Below the pieces are notes generated by a model that was not told the DNA's origin, did not search any database, and worked only from the letters and a program-made list of their open reading frames with translations. 64,000 bases of DNA from Acinetobacter pseudolwoffii (GTDB lineage Bacteria; Pseudomonadota; Gammaproteobacteria; Pseudomonadales; Moraxellaceae), in assembly GCF_002803605.1 (NCBI RefSeq), contig NZ_PHRG01000004.1:62001-126000 (forward strand), given 5' to 3'. Below are positions 27,877-37,332 of the stretch, piece after piece; within the stretch, counting starts at the first letter, position 1; every line of letters starts with the position of its first letter. Both the position numbers and the translations under genes were made by a program.

Positions 27877-28743
27877 ATGCTGAATTTTAAAATTGCACCT
27901 ATTGTACAAGCGCCACTGATTCTCCTGATCGCGATGATCAGTATGCAAAGCAGTGGCTCCTTTGCCAAATATCTGTTCGGTCAGTTTCCCATTCTGACCG
28001 TTTCAGCCATGCGTCTGCTTTTGGGTGCTGTAATTTTGGCATTGATTTTTAAAATTTGGCAAATTCATTTCAGACAGATCAAGTGGCCGGCCATTCTCAG
28101 TTATGGTCTGGCCCTGGCAGGTATGAACCTGCTGTTTTATCTGTCTATTGATCGCTTGCCGCTGGGCATTGCGGTTGCTTTTGAATTCATTGGCCCTTTA
28201 AGTGTGGCGCTGTTTTATGCGCGGCAAAAATTTGATTTTGTCTGGGTCGGATTGGCGATTTTAGGCCTGATTCTGCTGTTTCCCTTTGATCAGGCTGCAC
28301 AGCCACTTGATCCGGTCGGGATTCTATTTGCCCTAAGTGCGGGTGCCTGTTGGGCGCTATACATCGTCGCTGGGCAAAAGCCTTCCGGGGTTTCCGGCAA
28401 CCATACCGTGTGCTTGGGCATGTTGGTCGGGATGCTGGTACTGATGCCAATTGCACTTTTTGCTGGCATTCCTGCGCATACCTTTGAACCCATCAGCCTG
28501 TTATATTTCATGGCTCTGGCTGTGCTGGCCAGCGCCCTGCCTTTTACCCTGGAAATGATTGCCCTGCGAAATTTAACCGCCTTGAGTTTTGGTACTTTGA
28601 TGAGTCTGGAACCTGCAATCGCAGCACTCTCTGGTTTTATCTTCCTGGGTGAAACTTTATTGTGGACACAATGGCTGGCACTGACCACGATTATTAGTGC
28701 TTCAATTGGCTGTACGGTGACCAGTCAAAGACGAAAACATTGA
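27877..28743 (+). CDS. EamA/DMT exporter, RhtA-like (threonine/homoserine type), copy 1
   Basis: A 288-residue, ten-helix permease made of two EamA repeats. The pattern SMQSSGSFAKYLFGQFPILT, AMRLLLGAVILAL, GIAVAFEFIGPLSVAL, and ACWALYIVAGQ is that of E. coli RhtA, which exports threonine and homoserine. The second repeat ends with SLEPAIAALSGFIFLGE. A related gene lies at 30258. It follows serA but is separated from it by a strong terminator. Substrate is inferred from family only. Confidence 0.85.
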   Translation: MLNFKIAPIVQAPLILLIAMISMQSSGSFAKYLFGQFPILTVSAMRLLLGAVILALIFKIWQIHFRQIKWPAILSYGLALAGMNLLFYLSIDRLPLGIAVAFEFIGPLSVALFYARQKFDFVWVGLAILGLILLFPFDQAAQPLDPVGILFALSAGACWALYIVAGQKPSGVSGNHTVCLGMLVGMLVLMPIALFAGIPAHTFEPISLLYFMALAVLASALPFTLEMIALRNLTALSFGTLMSLEPAIAALSGFIFLGETLLWTQWLALTTIISASIGCTVTSQRRKH

Positions 28744-28747
28744 ATAA

Positions 28748-28775
28748 AAATAAAGGCGCTTAAGCGCCTTTATTT
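28748..28775. terminator. Bidirectional terminator between rhtA-like gene and lipoprotein gene
   Basis: A perfect 28-base palindrome, AAATAAAGGCGCTT joined directly to its reverse complement, between convergent genes. Confidence 0.85.
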
Positions 28776-28798
28776 AAAATACCTTTATTAGAATCATT

Positions 28799-29947
28799 TT
28801 AACGTGGTGTTGCGTCTTTAATCGCCGTATTTAATACAGTGGCTGCTGTCACATTATAGCCATCACATGCAAAAGCAAGCTGATCATAAGTGTATTCTGT
28901 CCATTTGATCATTAAAGGACTGGCATCATTTTCCTTTAATTTGTCTAAAGCCACTTTTCGTGATTGGGCAACATAATCGTTGTGATCAATATGTTCTCCA
29001 TGTTCCGAGAACGCACTGTTATAAATTCCTCCTTGATATTCGATCGCACCAAAATATTTGTAATATTGCATAGCAGCATCTTTATATTCTGCCTTTTTAT
29101 ATTTCAAGCCAGCCATGGTCTCATCTAGAATAATTTTTGCCAGCTCCTGGACAGACGTTTGTGCTTGCCAAGCAGCCAGCGTGCGATAGTCAGTTTCTGT
29201 TTCCGGATCAAATTCAATATATTCTTCTTCCGGATGTTCAGCCTGGAGACGGAAACATTTAGATCCATTCGGGAATATGCGCGCCTTCTGCAAATCAATA
29301 AAATTGGCTGCAAACTCATTATAATATTTACGGTCAGCGGCTGTCGTATTATCACTATTAAATAACACTCTGGTTGCAGCATCCTCATACATTTTCACCA
29401 CAGCAATATTGGTACGTTCAGTTAATGCTTTTCCTGACAGGTCGTACCACTCTATATGCCGATGATTACTGATGTTGTTCTCCGGTATCGTCACAGGACG
29501 ACTCTTAAATTGAGTGGTCGTATTTTCCAGTACTTTTTCCAGCTTATAGCCGAATGCTGTACGGGTCCGATCTGCAGGAAATACCCCTTTAGCGGTGACA
29601 TAAGTCGGGAAGACCATGTTCTCCTCAATATTATATTCAGTATCCACGACACTGTTATCATCTGCATATAATATGCCGTCAGTAATTTTATTTTTATGAC
29701 TGGCCAATAGAAGTTTTTTCGACTCCATGTCTGCTGCATCAGCATTCGGCAAGTTGAACTGATAGTTGTAGAATTCCGACACTGTGTCTGATGCTCCATC
29801 ACCCGGGGTTCCAGGATTGTTCGGATTACCAGGATTGCTTGGAGCCGGTTGGCTAGGGACTGGTGTATTATTATCCGAATTATCAGAGCTACCACATGCT
29901 GCAAGCATACAGCCCAAAATGGCGCAAGAAAGTATTCGTAATTTCAT
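28799..29947 (-). CDS. Large lipoprotein of unknown function
   Basis: A 382-residue protein with signal peptide MKLRILSCAILGCMLAAC and lipobox LAAC at about residue 18. Next comes a Ser-Asp-Asn then Pro-Asn-Gly linker (about residues 19-52), a common spacer between lipid anchor and folded domain. The rest is mostly helical, with acidic runs and few cysteines, and contains FSEHGEHIDHNDYVAQSRK. No catalytic motif is recognised. It sits between two RhtA-like exporters, which may be accidental. Probably outer-membrane attached; surface exposure is unknown. Confidence 0.75.
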   Translation of the reverse strand: MKLRILSCAILGCMLAACGSSDNSDNNTPVPSQPAPSNPGNPNNPGTPGDGASDTVSEFYNYQFNLPNADAADMESKKLLLASHKNKITDGILYADDNSVVDTEYNIEENMVFPTYVTAKGVFPADRTRTAFGYKLEKVLENTTTQFKSRPVTIPENNISNHRHIEWYDLSGKALTERTNIAVVKMYEDAATRVLFNSDNTTAADRKYYNEFAANFIDLQKARIFPNGSKCFRLQAEHPEEEYIEFDPETETDYRTLAAWQAQTSVQELAKIILDETMAGLKYKKAEYKDAAMQYYKYFGAIEYQGGIYNSAFSEHGEHIDHNDYVAQSRKVALDKLKENDASPLMIKWTEYTYDQLAFACDGYNVTAATVLNTAIKDATPR

Positions 29948-30257
29948 TATTATCTACCTTATTATTTTCATTGTTATTTTAATGCTGCCCCGAATTGGGA
30001 TCTAAGATATTTTAATAAATATAAAAATAAGATCAAATTAAAAATTGATTAATTTGTAACCACACCTGAGGTAAGTTTAATTTTGAATTTAAAACTTCAC
30101 ATATTTGATTGAGCTAAAATGTAAATTGATTGTCTCCAAACTTAAGTTGCATTCACAAAATATTGCTCTGGCCTACTCAGCAAAAATCAACCAGTTTGCT
30201 ATAATTTCATTTCTTTCTATTTCTCATTTTCACCCGCTCTGGGTAGAAGCTGCTTTC
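29948..30257. other. Divergent AT-rich intergenic region
   Basis: About 310 bases between the lipoprotein gene and the second RhtA-like gene. An in-frame upstream extension of the exporter is open but lacks family sequence. I see no other gene. Confidence 0.4.
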
Positions 30258-31136
30258 ATGCCAAACGCCCAACTTCTTGCCGTATTCTTCATGGTCTTGT
30301 CCATGACTTCGTACCAGATCAGTGCATCTTTTGCCAAACAGCTGTTTAGTGTACTGGATCCGATTACTGTCACCATTTTAAGACTCTGTTTTGCTGCAAT
30401 CATTGTCTGCGTCATGTTCCGCTCTTGGAAAATAATTTCACGTTTGCCTTTTTTAAAATGGCGGGATTTACTCTGCTATAGCGCGGCTTTAGGGGTCATG
30501 AATATTTTATTCTATCTGTCACTTGGTCGTTTACCGCAGGGCATTGCGGTAGGTCTGGAGTTTATTGGCCCTTTGGGCCTGGCTCTACTCTCGATTAAAC
30601 ACCGTAGTGATTATATCTGGGTATTGATGGCCATTTTGGGCATCGCGCTGATGGTGCCATGGGGACAGGCCAACAGCAGTAATTTTGACCTGTTGGGCGC
30701 AGCTTGTGCCTTGGGGGCAGGTTTCTGCTGGGCATTATATATTTTCTTTGGCCAACGTGTAGTTCAGCAGAATATCGGCATGCATGCACTGACCATTGCC
30801 ATCAGTATTTCAGCATTGTGTCTGCTGCCGATCGGGCTCTACAACAACGCGCCCGCATTGATTGATACACAACATTGGGGCAAGGCCATTGTGATTGCAA
30901 TTCTGGCCACCGCGATTCCTTATGCCCTCGATTTAAAAGCCTTACAGCATTTAAACAAAATGAGTTATGGCACCCTGTCCAGCCTCTCTCCGGCTTTAGC
31001 AGCTTTGACCGGTTTTCTGTTATTGGGTGAGAAAATCACGGTACTGCAAGCGGTCGCTCTGGTGTGTATTATGCTGGCCTCTGTCGGTGTGACAGTACGT
31101 GCCGCGCGTCAAGGAGCTGCAGAGCGGAGTGCATAA
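30258..31136 (+). CDS. EamA/DMT exporter, RhtA-like, copy 2
   Basis: A 292-residue, ten-helix permease clearly related to the gene at 27877: TSYQISASFAKQLFS, then GIAVGLEFIGPLGLALLS, CWALYIFFGQ, and SLSPALAALTGFLLLGE. Start chosen at 30258 (MPNAQLLAVFF) because this matches the length of copy 1, and a longer frame adds 51 unconserved residues. Two RhtA-like permeases within 2.4 kb suggest an old duplication, with a lipoprotein gene now between them. Threonine/homoserine export is a family-based guess. Confidence 0.84.
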   Translation: MPNAQLLAVFFMVLSMTSYQISASFAKQLFSVLDPITVTILRLCFAAIIVCVMFRSWKIISRLPFLKWRDLLCYSAALGVMNILFYLSLGRLPQGIAVGLEFIGPLGLALLSIKHRSDYIWVLMAILGIALMVPWGQANSSNFDLLGAACALGAGFCWALYIFFGQRVVQQNIGMHALTIAISISALCLLPIGLYNNAPALIDTQHWGKAIVIAILATAIPYALDLKALQHLNKMSYGTLSSLSPALAALTGFLLLGEKITVLQAVALVCIMLASVGVTVRAARQGAAERSA

Positions 31137-31231
31137 AGCCTGATTGGGATCTGGGCAACTGACTCAATATTTTCATTCATTCTTGTGCTTTCTTCATTTG
31201 GAAGAAATACCTCAAAGAAATGAATCCGGAT

Positions 31232-31260
31232 AAAAAGATGGCTGTAGCGCCATCTTTTTT
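31232..31260. terminator. Bidirectional terminator between exporter and hemerythrin gene
   Basis: AAAAAGATGGC, loop TGTAGC, GCCATCTTTTTT, between convergent genes. Confidence 0.9.
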
Positions 31261-31284
31261 ATTTATTTGATGTGAAGTTAAAAT

Positions 31285-31752
31285 TTAGCTTTGTACCAGC
31301 ATATCTTTTTTCATGTCTTTATAACGTTGATATTCAGTCTTGTACTGCGCTGCTAAAGCGGTCTTTTGCTCTTCACCGAGAATTTTTCCTGCTTGCTGGA
31401 AGAAACCATGTTCCTCTTCTTTTAAGTGGTGATGCACTTTTTCGGAAAGCTTTTTGGCAATTGCAATCCAGCCCGGATTACTCAATTCTGTTGCAGTCAG
31501 CTCTTCAATCATCTCGTCCATTTCATGATGTTCGGCCAAGGCATGCCGAGTAATATTCAAGCCCGAATCAGTCATCATCAGGGGGATATAGAAATAACGG
31601 TCTTCAGCCGCTTCATGGGCAAATAATTCATTCTTGAGTTGTTTGAACAGCTCACGACGTTCTGCTGTATCCCCTGAAGTTTGTAGTAATTTTTCTGCAA
31701 GATCACGCTGAATTTCATGACTTTCTCTTAATGCTTCAAAAATGGTGGTCAT
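31285..31752 (-). CDS. Hemerythrin HHE-domain protein
   Basis: A 155-residue four-helix protein with a di-iron hemerythrin pattern. H in RESHEIQRDL (helix 1), HEAAEDRYFYIPL (helix 2), HALAEHHEMDEMIEEL (helix 3) and KVHHHLKEEEHGFF (helix 4) provide the histidine and acidic ligands. Strong AGGAG-type ribosome site before the ATG at 31752. Such proteins bind oxygen, nitric oxide or iron, and are often linked to stress responses; a specific role is not shown. Monocistronic. Confidence 0.86.
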   Translation of the reverse strand: MTTIFEALRESHEIQRDLAEKLLQTSGDTAERRELFKQLKNELFAHEAAEDRYFYIPLMMTDSGLNITRHALAEHHEMDEMIEELTATELSNPGWIAIAKKLSEKVHHHLKEEEHGFFQQAGKILGEEQKTALAAQYKTEYQRYKDMKKDMLVQS

Positions 31753-31878
31753 CTAATTTTTCTCCTGTTTTCGCCCTGCCTTTTTACATCATAGAAAGAA
31801 AATGTCATGGGTTCAGGAGGTTTTATAAGTACAAATTGTATAAAAAACTTTAATATTGAGAATGGTTTACATCTATTC

Positions 31879-32646
31879 TTATATAAAGAAAATCTGATAG
31901 GCCATCCGGCAAATCAGTAAACTGACCAGAATCAGGAATAAAATCCGGATAAAGCCACTGCCATATTTAAAGGCTAATTTGACACCTAGCAAGGAACCAC
32001 AGATATTGGCCACCGCCATCATCGCCCCGACCATAAATAGCACATTGCCGCTGGGAATAAAGAAAGTTAACGCTGCCAGATTGGTGGTGAAATTGGCAAT
32101 TTTAGATAAAGCTGAAGCATGTAAAAAATCGACACTTAAATAACGAATGAAAAAGAAAATAAAGAAACTGCCCGTACCCGGCCCGAAAATTCCGTCATAA
32201 AATCCGATGGCCAGACTGCCCAAAACTGCCAATGCCAACATTTTCCTGGTGAGCTTTTGCTGAACATGCACCTGACCAAACTGCTTTTTCATCACGGTAT
32301 AAATCGCGATGACAATCAGCATGATCAATACAAAAGGTTTGAGGATTTCGACCGGAATCAGGGTGACACTGGCCGCGCCAATAAACGAGCTGATGAAACT
32401 GCAAGCTGCAATCACGCCCAAGAGCAACCACGGCAGTTTTACCTGACGCAAATAGGAAAATGCAGCAGAGCCAGTACCAAAAATCGAGGCCAGTTTGTTG
32501 GTACCAAATACGGTAGCCGGCTGTAAATGCGGCAGACTACCCATAATTGCCGGAATCTGGATCAGACCACCACCGCCTACAGCAGCATCAATTCCCCCTG
32601 CAAAAAATGCAAAGACAATCAGGCTGATGATGATCTCAATATCCAT
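31879..32646 (-). CDS. TSUP-family permease (TauE/SafE type)
   Basis: A 255-residue membrane protein with about eight helices. Two family repeats are visible: FFAGGIDAAVGGGGLIQIPA near residue 15 and GFYDGIFGPGTGSFFIFFF near residue 152. Members export or import organosulfur or sulfite anions; the substrate is unknown. Its start is 14 bases after truB, so the two are probably co-transcribed, which is a chance pairing as far as I can tell. Confidence 0.85.
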   Translation of the reverse strand: MDIEIIISLIVFAFFAGGIDAAVGGGGLIQIPAIMGSLPHLQPATVFGTNKLASIFGTGSAAFSYLRQVKLPWLLLGVIAACSFISSFIGAASVTLIPVEILKPFVLIMLIVIAIYTVMKKQFGQVHVQQKLTRKMLALAVLGSLAIGFYDGIFGPGTGSFFIFFFIRYLSVDFLHASALSKIANFTTNLAALTFFIPSGNVLFMVGAMMAVANICGSLLGVKLAFKYGSGFIRILFLILVSLLICRMAYQIFFI

Positions 32647-32660
32647 ATTTCAGACCTTGC

Positions 32661-33566
32661 TTAGAGGTTTAAGACGCGTTTTGGCACCAGGCGTTTTTTA
32701 TCACTAATTTCCGCCAGGCCTAAACATTTTTCACCATCAAAAACCAAGACCTGTTCAGCTGCATCGTGCTCGATATTACTTTCCATGCCACGGCTAAAAT
32801 ATTCTGCCCGCCCTTCTGGCACTTGGACTTGCGGGAAATGTTGCACCGGCGCATAAGCCGGCAATAACAACCTATCACGCTCGTCTTCACTCAGGCTTTC
32901 CAGATATTCAATGGTATAACTCGGGATCAAATCAAAATGACCGGTTTTAATGCGGTGTAAATAGGTCAGATGGCCGTAAGTACCCAAGGCTTTGGCAATA
33001 TCTTCACCGAGTACCCGGATATAAGTCCCTTTAGAGCAGGTAATATCCAGCGTGATGCTATTTTCAGTAAAGGATAAAAACTCAATGGCCAGAATGCTAA
33101 TCGGGCGCGCTTCACGTTCAATCTCGATGCCCTTACGTGCCAGTTCGTATAAAGGACGGCCTTCTTTTTTCAGCGCCGAATACATCGGTGGCACTTGCTG
33201 GATATCACCGATAAACTGTGTCAAGGTTTCTTGAATCAACGCTTCCGAAAGTTCAGGAACCGCTTTTTCTAATAAGACTTCGCCTTCGACATCGCCGGTG
33301 GTGGTGCTATGTCCAAGAAAGACCGTCGTTTGATAACGCTTGACTGAATCTAATAAATAATGCGAAAACTTGGTCGCCTCACCTAAACATATCGGTAATA
33401 AACCCGAGGCCAGAGGATCCAGTGCCCCGGTATGGCCTGCTTTTTGCGCACGATACAACCAGCGAACTTTTTGCAATGCAGCATTAGAACTAATGCCCAA
33501 GGGTTTATTCAAAAGGAAGACACCACTAAGATGACGACGCTGAATTTTAGGAGATGATGCTTTCAT
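32661..33566 (-). CDS. truB: tRNA pseudouridine-55 synthase
   Basis: Isomerises U55 in the T-loop of tRNAs. The 301-residue protein has the catalytic aspartate in [17 protein letters not shown] (near residue 50), the [16 protein letters not shown]-terminal block, and a C-terminal RNA-binding (TruB-C/PUA-like) domain around the final [11 protein letters not shown]. Full length. In many genomes truB follows rbfA, but here the gene upstream is the divergent lipB. Confidence 0.96.
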   Translation of the reverse strand: MKASSPKIQRRHLSGVFLLNKPLGISSNAALQKVRWLYRAQKAGHTGALDPLASGLLPICLGEATKFSHYLLDSVKRYQTTVFLGHSTTTGDVEGEVLLEKAVPELSEALIQETLTQFIGDIQQVPPMYSALKKEGRPLYELARKGIEIEREARPISILAIEFLSFTENSITLDITCSKGTYIRVLGEDIAKALGTYGHLTYLHRIKTGHFDLIPSYTIEYLESLSEDERDRLLLPAYAPVQHFPQVQVPEGRAEYFSRGMESNIEHDAAEQVLVFDGEKCLGLAEISDKKRLVPKRVLNL

Positions 33567-33718
33567 GGCAAAAAATCAGACATTTTATAAATTGGCGCCA
33601 TGGTAAAACCCTGTGCGATGATTTACAACTTTTCTATGGTATCTGATGATTTTTATGGCATATTCAGCCGAATCAAAACTCTAAAAATAATGAAACCGAA
33701 AAAACAGGTGCATAGGAT

Positions 33719-34747
33719 ATGCAGAAATACAAGATATGGATCATTCTGGCTCTGGTGGTGCTGTGCTTTATCACCCTGATGCTCTGGTTATCTCCTCAGA
33801 ATGAATCACAGACAGAGATTATTGGCCAATCACCTCTTAGTGAACGCCGCGGCGAACCCGCTGCATTAAGTATGACCAGCCCGGCCAATGCAGCGTTTTC
33901 CAGTGCCAGCCAGCAAGATACCGAAATCAATTGCCAGATGCAGCTGGATGCGAGTAACCGTCTGACCGTCAATGAACAGACTCGAAACTGTTTTGAATAT
34001 TTTATTACCCAGTTTGGTGAAAAAAATCTGGCGCAGATTCAAAAGGATTTTAAAACTTACATTCGCCAGAATCATAAAGAACCCGCTCTCTCACAAATTC
34101 TGGATTTATGGGATCGCTATATTCAGTATCGTCAAGGTTTAGGCCAACTGACTGCACCGACAGGCCTCGATCAGGAAGATCCGGCCTATTACCGCAGCAT
34201 CTATAGCAGCACCCAGAATTTGCGTAAACAATATTTTTCTAATTATGAAATTGAAGGTTTATTTGGTACCGAAGACACCTATCATGAATATACGCTTGAC
34301 CGTATGGCCGTGCTGGCAGACAACAGCTTAAGCGAGTCTGAAAAAGCCCAGAAGCTCAAAAATCTGTTTGAAAAATTGCCACAAGACTGGCAGGAAAATC
34401 TGGAACAACTGAATAAACTCGAAGATTTACGCAAACTCAGCGCAGACATTAAAGCGCGTGGTGGCTCAAATGCAGAGATTCGTCAAATGCGATTAAACCT
34501 GGTCGGCCCTGAAGCCACGCAACGTCTGGAGCAACTGGATGGCGAACGTGCCAGCTGGAAATCCAGTGTCACGACGTATCTCAATGAACGGGATAGCATC
34601 ATGCAAAGTGGCATGAGTGACAGCGCCAAACAGCAAGCCGTCGAGAAGCTGCGCCAGCAACGTTTTCAACAGCCGAATGACCAGCTGCGGGTCGAAACCT
34701 TTGAAAAGATTCATGATCAAGGCGGCAAGTTGCCCTTTGCGAATTAA
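33719..34747 (+). CDS. lipB: Lipase-specific foldase (chaperone) LifO/LipB
   Basis: An inner-membrane steric chaperone that folds secreted lipase in the periplasm. The 342-residue protein has one N-terminal anchor (residues 7-24, WIILALVVLCFITLML), a variable Ser/Pro/Ala-rich linker, then the motif RNCFEYFITQFGE at residues 89-101. The usual motif is RxxFDY, so the D is replaced by E here. The rest is long helical sequence with repeated RLEQLDGER-like and KLRQQRFQ blocks, ending KLPFAN. It lies upstream of three lipase genes, as lipB precedes lipA in A. baylyi and related strains, but its own terminator separates it from them. Confidence 0.9.
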   Translation: MQKYKIWIILALVVLCFITLMLWLSPQNESQTEIIGQSPLSERRGEPAALSMTSPANAAFSSASQQDTEINCQMQLDASNRLTVNEQTRNCFEYFITQFGEKNLAQIQKDFKTYIRQNHKEPALSQILDLWDRYIQYRQGLGQLTAPTGLDQEDPAYYRSIYSSTQNLRKQYFSNYEIEGLFGTEDTYHEYTLDRMAVLADNSLSESEKAQKLKNLFEKLPQDWQENLEQLNKLEDLRKLSADIKARGGSNAEIRQMRLNLVGPEATQRLEQLDGERASWKSSVTTYLNERDSIMQSGMSDSAKQQAVEKLRQQRFQQPNDQLRVETFEKIHDQGGKLPFAN

Positions 34748-34751
34748 GCCT

Positions 34752-34780
34752 AAAAGCCATCACCTGTTGATGGCTTTTTT
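34752..34780 (+). terminator. Rho-independent terminator after lipB
   Basis: AAAAGCCATCA, loop CCTGT, TGATGGCTTTTTT. It lies between the foldase and the first lipase. Confidence 0.9.
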
Positions 34781-35133
34781 ATGATTCTCATATCGAAAGC
34801 TTTATGCCTTCATATCTCCCACCCTAACTTTGTTTCTAAATATTTCTTGTTTACACAAAATAACCTCAATGAGTGTTTTGTATTTCAACAACTTAAAATT
34901 TAAATACAGCCGTAAATAAAACATATTCTTACAATGTAAATCTCTTCTCTCTGTCGTGTCCTAAAATGACATGGTTTTAGCGCGTTGAAGTGAAAAAATA
35001 CCGCTACTCAAAAGAAAAATTGCTCAGCCATAGAAGGCCAAAACTGTATGGTCCAAAGTCTGATTTTGTGGCTTACAACACTCTAGAAAAGCAATGATTG
35101 CTTTAATAACGATAAAATTAAAAAGGGATGCTT
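34781..35133 (+). promoter_or_regulatory. Upstream region of the first lipase gene
   Basis: About 350 AT-rich bases with no gene. Likely holds the lipA promoter. TTTAAATACAGC at 34899-34910 and CAACTTAAAA nearby recur in the spacer before the third lipase (37228-37248), which may be shared regulatory sequence or chance. Confidence 0.4.
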
Positions 35134-36144
35134 ATGCGTACTTTCAGCAAGACAGCACAGTTACTGACTGTGACTTTAGCAACAACTCTGGGATTAAGCT
35201 TTTCTGCACAGGCTCATGCCGCGGCAAGTGCGACACAGGTGATTGAAAAGGCCAGATCTGATTATGCCAAAACCAAATATCCTATTCTGATGGTACATGG
35301 CTGGCTAGGCTGGTCACGCATTGGCACCGACAGCATCGGGCTGGATTACTGGTATCAGATTCTGCCGGATATGGCACGCAATGGTTCTACCGTCTTTGCT
35401 GCACAGTTGTCTCCGGCAAATAAGACAGCACATCGCGGTGAACAGCTGATCAGCCAGGTTGAAGATGTGATAGCAATCACCGGCAAACACAAAGTCAACC
35501 TGATTGGTCACTCTCATGGCGGGCCAACCGTGCTCTATGTCGCTGCCACTAAACCAGAATATCTGGCATCGATTACAGGCGTTGCTGGTACCTATCATGG
35601 TTCTAAAGTTGCTGACGATATTCAAAGCAATAGTTTAAGCCGCACCGCGTTTAATATTTTAGGTGACTATATTGTGGGACCTTTAATTGCACTCGCTCAG
35701 CTTAAACCTGAATTAGAAATCGATTTTGATGCATCGATGAAATCACTAACCCAAACAGAATCAAAAAACTTTAATGCAACTGTTGCAAAAGAAGCAGTCA
35801 AAGACGGCGTTTTAGCAGCGACTGAGAACTGTAATAAAAACCTCAAACCTAAAGATTCTAAAGGTATTTATTACTATTCATGGACAGGTGTGGCACAAGC
35901 CACCAATGCCTTAGACATCGATACGATTTTAATGCAACTGGGCCCACTGTCTTATGGCAATAAAAACAATGATGGTATGGTCGCACGTTGTAGTACTTAT
36001 ATGGGTAAAGTGATTAATGACAATTACAAACTCAATCATACCGATCTTGCCAACATGATGTTTGGCTTGAAAGGTCTATTCGCTCCAGATCCGGTGACGT
36101 TATACCGTCAGCATGCCAACCGCTTAAAGCTGCAAGGTTTGTAA
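35134..36144 (+). CDS. lipA: Secreted triacylglycerol lipase, LipA family I, copy 1
   Basis: A 336-residue secreted esterase of the foldase-dependent family. Signal peptide about residues 1-29 (ending SAQAHA). The nucleophile Ser127 is in GHSHGG and the oxyanion turn is VHGWLGW. The acid is in NNDGM and the histidine in LNHTD. Two cysteines, in TENCNK and ARCST, fit the family disulfide. The start at 35134 is preferred because AAGGG lies at a good distance. It ends YRQHANRLKLQGL like the next two genes. The oxyanion position is W here where family I.1 usually has M. Confidence 0.93.
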   Translation: MRTFSKTAQLLTVTLATTLGLSFSAQAHAAASATQVIEKARSDYAKTKYPILMVHGWLGWSRIGTDSIGLDYWYQILPDMARNGSTVFAAQLSPANKTAHRGEQLISQVEDVIAITGKHKVNLIGHSHGGPTVLYVAATKPEYLASITGVAGTYHGSKVADDIQSNSLSRTAFNILGDYIVGPLIALAQLKPELEIDFDASMKSLTQTESKNFNATVAKEAVKDGVLAATENCNKNLKPKDSKGIYYYSWTGVAQATNALDIDTILMQLGPLSYGNKNNDGMVARCSTYMGKVINDNYKLNHTDLANMMFGLKGLFAPDPVTLYRQHANRLKLQGL

Positions 36145-36225
36145 GCGGCTCGCCTTTATCGGGATTGATAAAGGCTTTGCTATATAAGCGGTCATCATTT
36201 TCCCGGATGAAGCAGAGATAGAATA

Positions 36226-37197
36226 ATGAAAACAATAAGCCTGGTATTCAGTCTATTTATTGGATTCAGTTGTTCCTTGGCTTATGCCAAGCAGAGTCCA
36301 TTGATTGAATATACACCCAAATTCGCTATATCCAGCTACGCCAAAACCCATTATCCGCTCATCTTTGTCCATGGCTTCGGTCTGGGCTTTAACCGCATTG
36401 GAACCGATAACATCGGTTTAGATTATTGGTATCAGATCCCGCAAGATTTAGCCCGTCATGGTGCGCGTGTATTTTCCGCGGAATTATCTGCGGTTGCATC
36501 CAATGAACTACGTGGTGAACAGCTGTTACTACAAATTGACGAAGTTCTTGCACTGACGGGTAAAGCTAAAGTCAATCTGATTGGACATAGTCAAGGTGGA
36601 CCAACCATTCAATATATTGAAGCTGTTGCACCTGCCAAAGTGGCTTCACTGACCGCAATTGCAGGTGCGATGAAAGGCACACCTGTTTTTGTCAATACCA
36701 GCCAGACACCTTTACTAGAACCGCTGATTCATGCCATTGGAACAATTCTGGGCTACAGCATGAATCTGGTAACAGCAAATCAATATCCCGTAAATATCAC
36801 AGCGGCCTTAAGTGCCATGCATCCTGAAGACATTCGAGCCTTCAATATAAAATACGGTTCTGCTGCGATTCCTAAAGACTGTCAGACCCAAGGCATAAAG
36901 ATCACAGCCAATGGCATTCATCATTACTCCTGGATGGGCAACCGGCAAACCACCAATCCTCTGGATATCATTGAATCGACTATTGTCAGTTTAGGCGGGA
37001 CTTTCTTAAAAGGTGAAGCCAACGATGGCGCTCTACCTTTATGTAGTGGACGTTATGGTCAGATCATTCGTCAAGACTATGCCCACAATCATTTCGATGA
37101 AGTGAACCAGTTCTTCGGCATTTTAGGGCCTTTTGCCCAAGACCCGATAGCACTCTATCGCCAACATGCCAACCGGCTCAAACTGCAAGGCTTATAA
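36226..37197 (+). CDS. Secreted triacylglycerol lipase, LipA family I, copy 2
   Basis: A 323-residue paralogue of the genes on both sides. Signal peptide about residues 1-21 (ending SLAYA). Nucleophile Ser122 in GHSQGG, oxyanion turn FVHGFGLGFN, acid in ANDGA, histidine in AHNHFDEVNQ. Cysteines in PKDCQTQ and PLCSGR fit a disulfide. It retains HFDEVNQ, the calcium-site region in P. aeruginosa LipA, better than copies 1 and 3. The gap to copy 1 is 81 bases. Tandem duplication is clear from the shared ends and the IGLDYWYQ block. Confidence 0.92.
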   Translation: MKTISLVFSLFIGFSCSLAYAKQSPLIEYTPKFAISSYAKTHYPLIFVHGFGLGFNRIGTDNIGLDYWYQIPQDLARHGARVFSAELSAVASNELRGEQLLLQIDEVLALTGKAKVNLIGHSQGGPTIQYIEAVAPAKVASLTAIAGAMKGTPVFVNTSQTPLLEPLIHAIGTILGYSMNLVTANQYPVNITAALSAMHPEDIRAFNIKYGSAAIPKDCQTQGIKITANGIHHYSWMGNRQTTNPLDIIESTIVSLGGTFLKGEANDGALPLCSGRYGQIIRQDYAHNHFDEVNQFFGILGPFAQDPIALYRQHANRLKLQGL

Positions 37198-37332
37198 ATC
37201 ATTCACTGCTATCCATCAATCATAATTTTTAAATACAGCAACTTAAAACTTAACTCGCCCGTTTCGGATGGGTCATTTGGCAAAGCAGGATAAGAATCAT
37301 CCTGTCAAAACAACAAAAATGAGGAAAATAGC

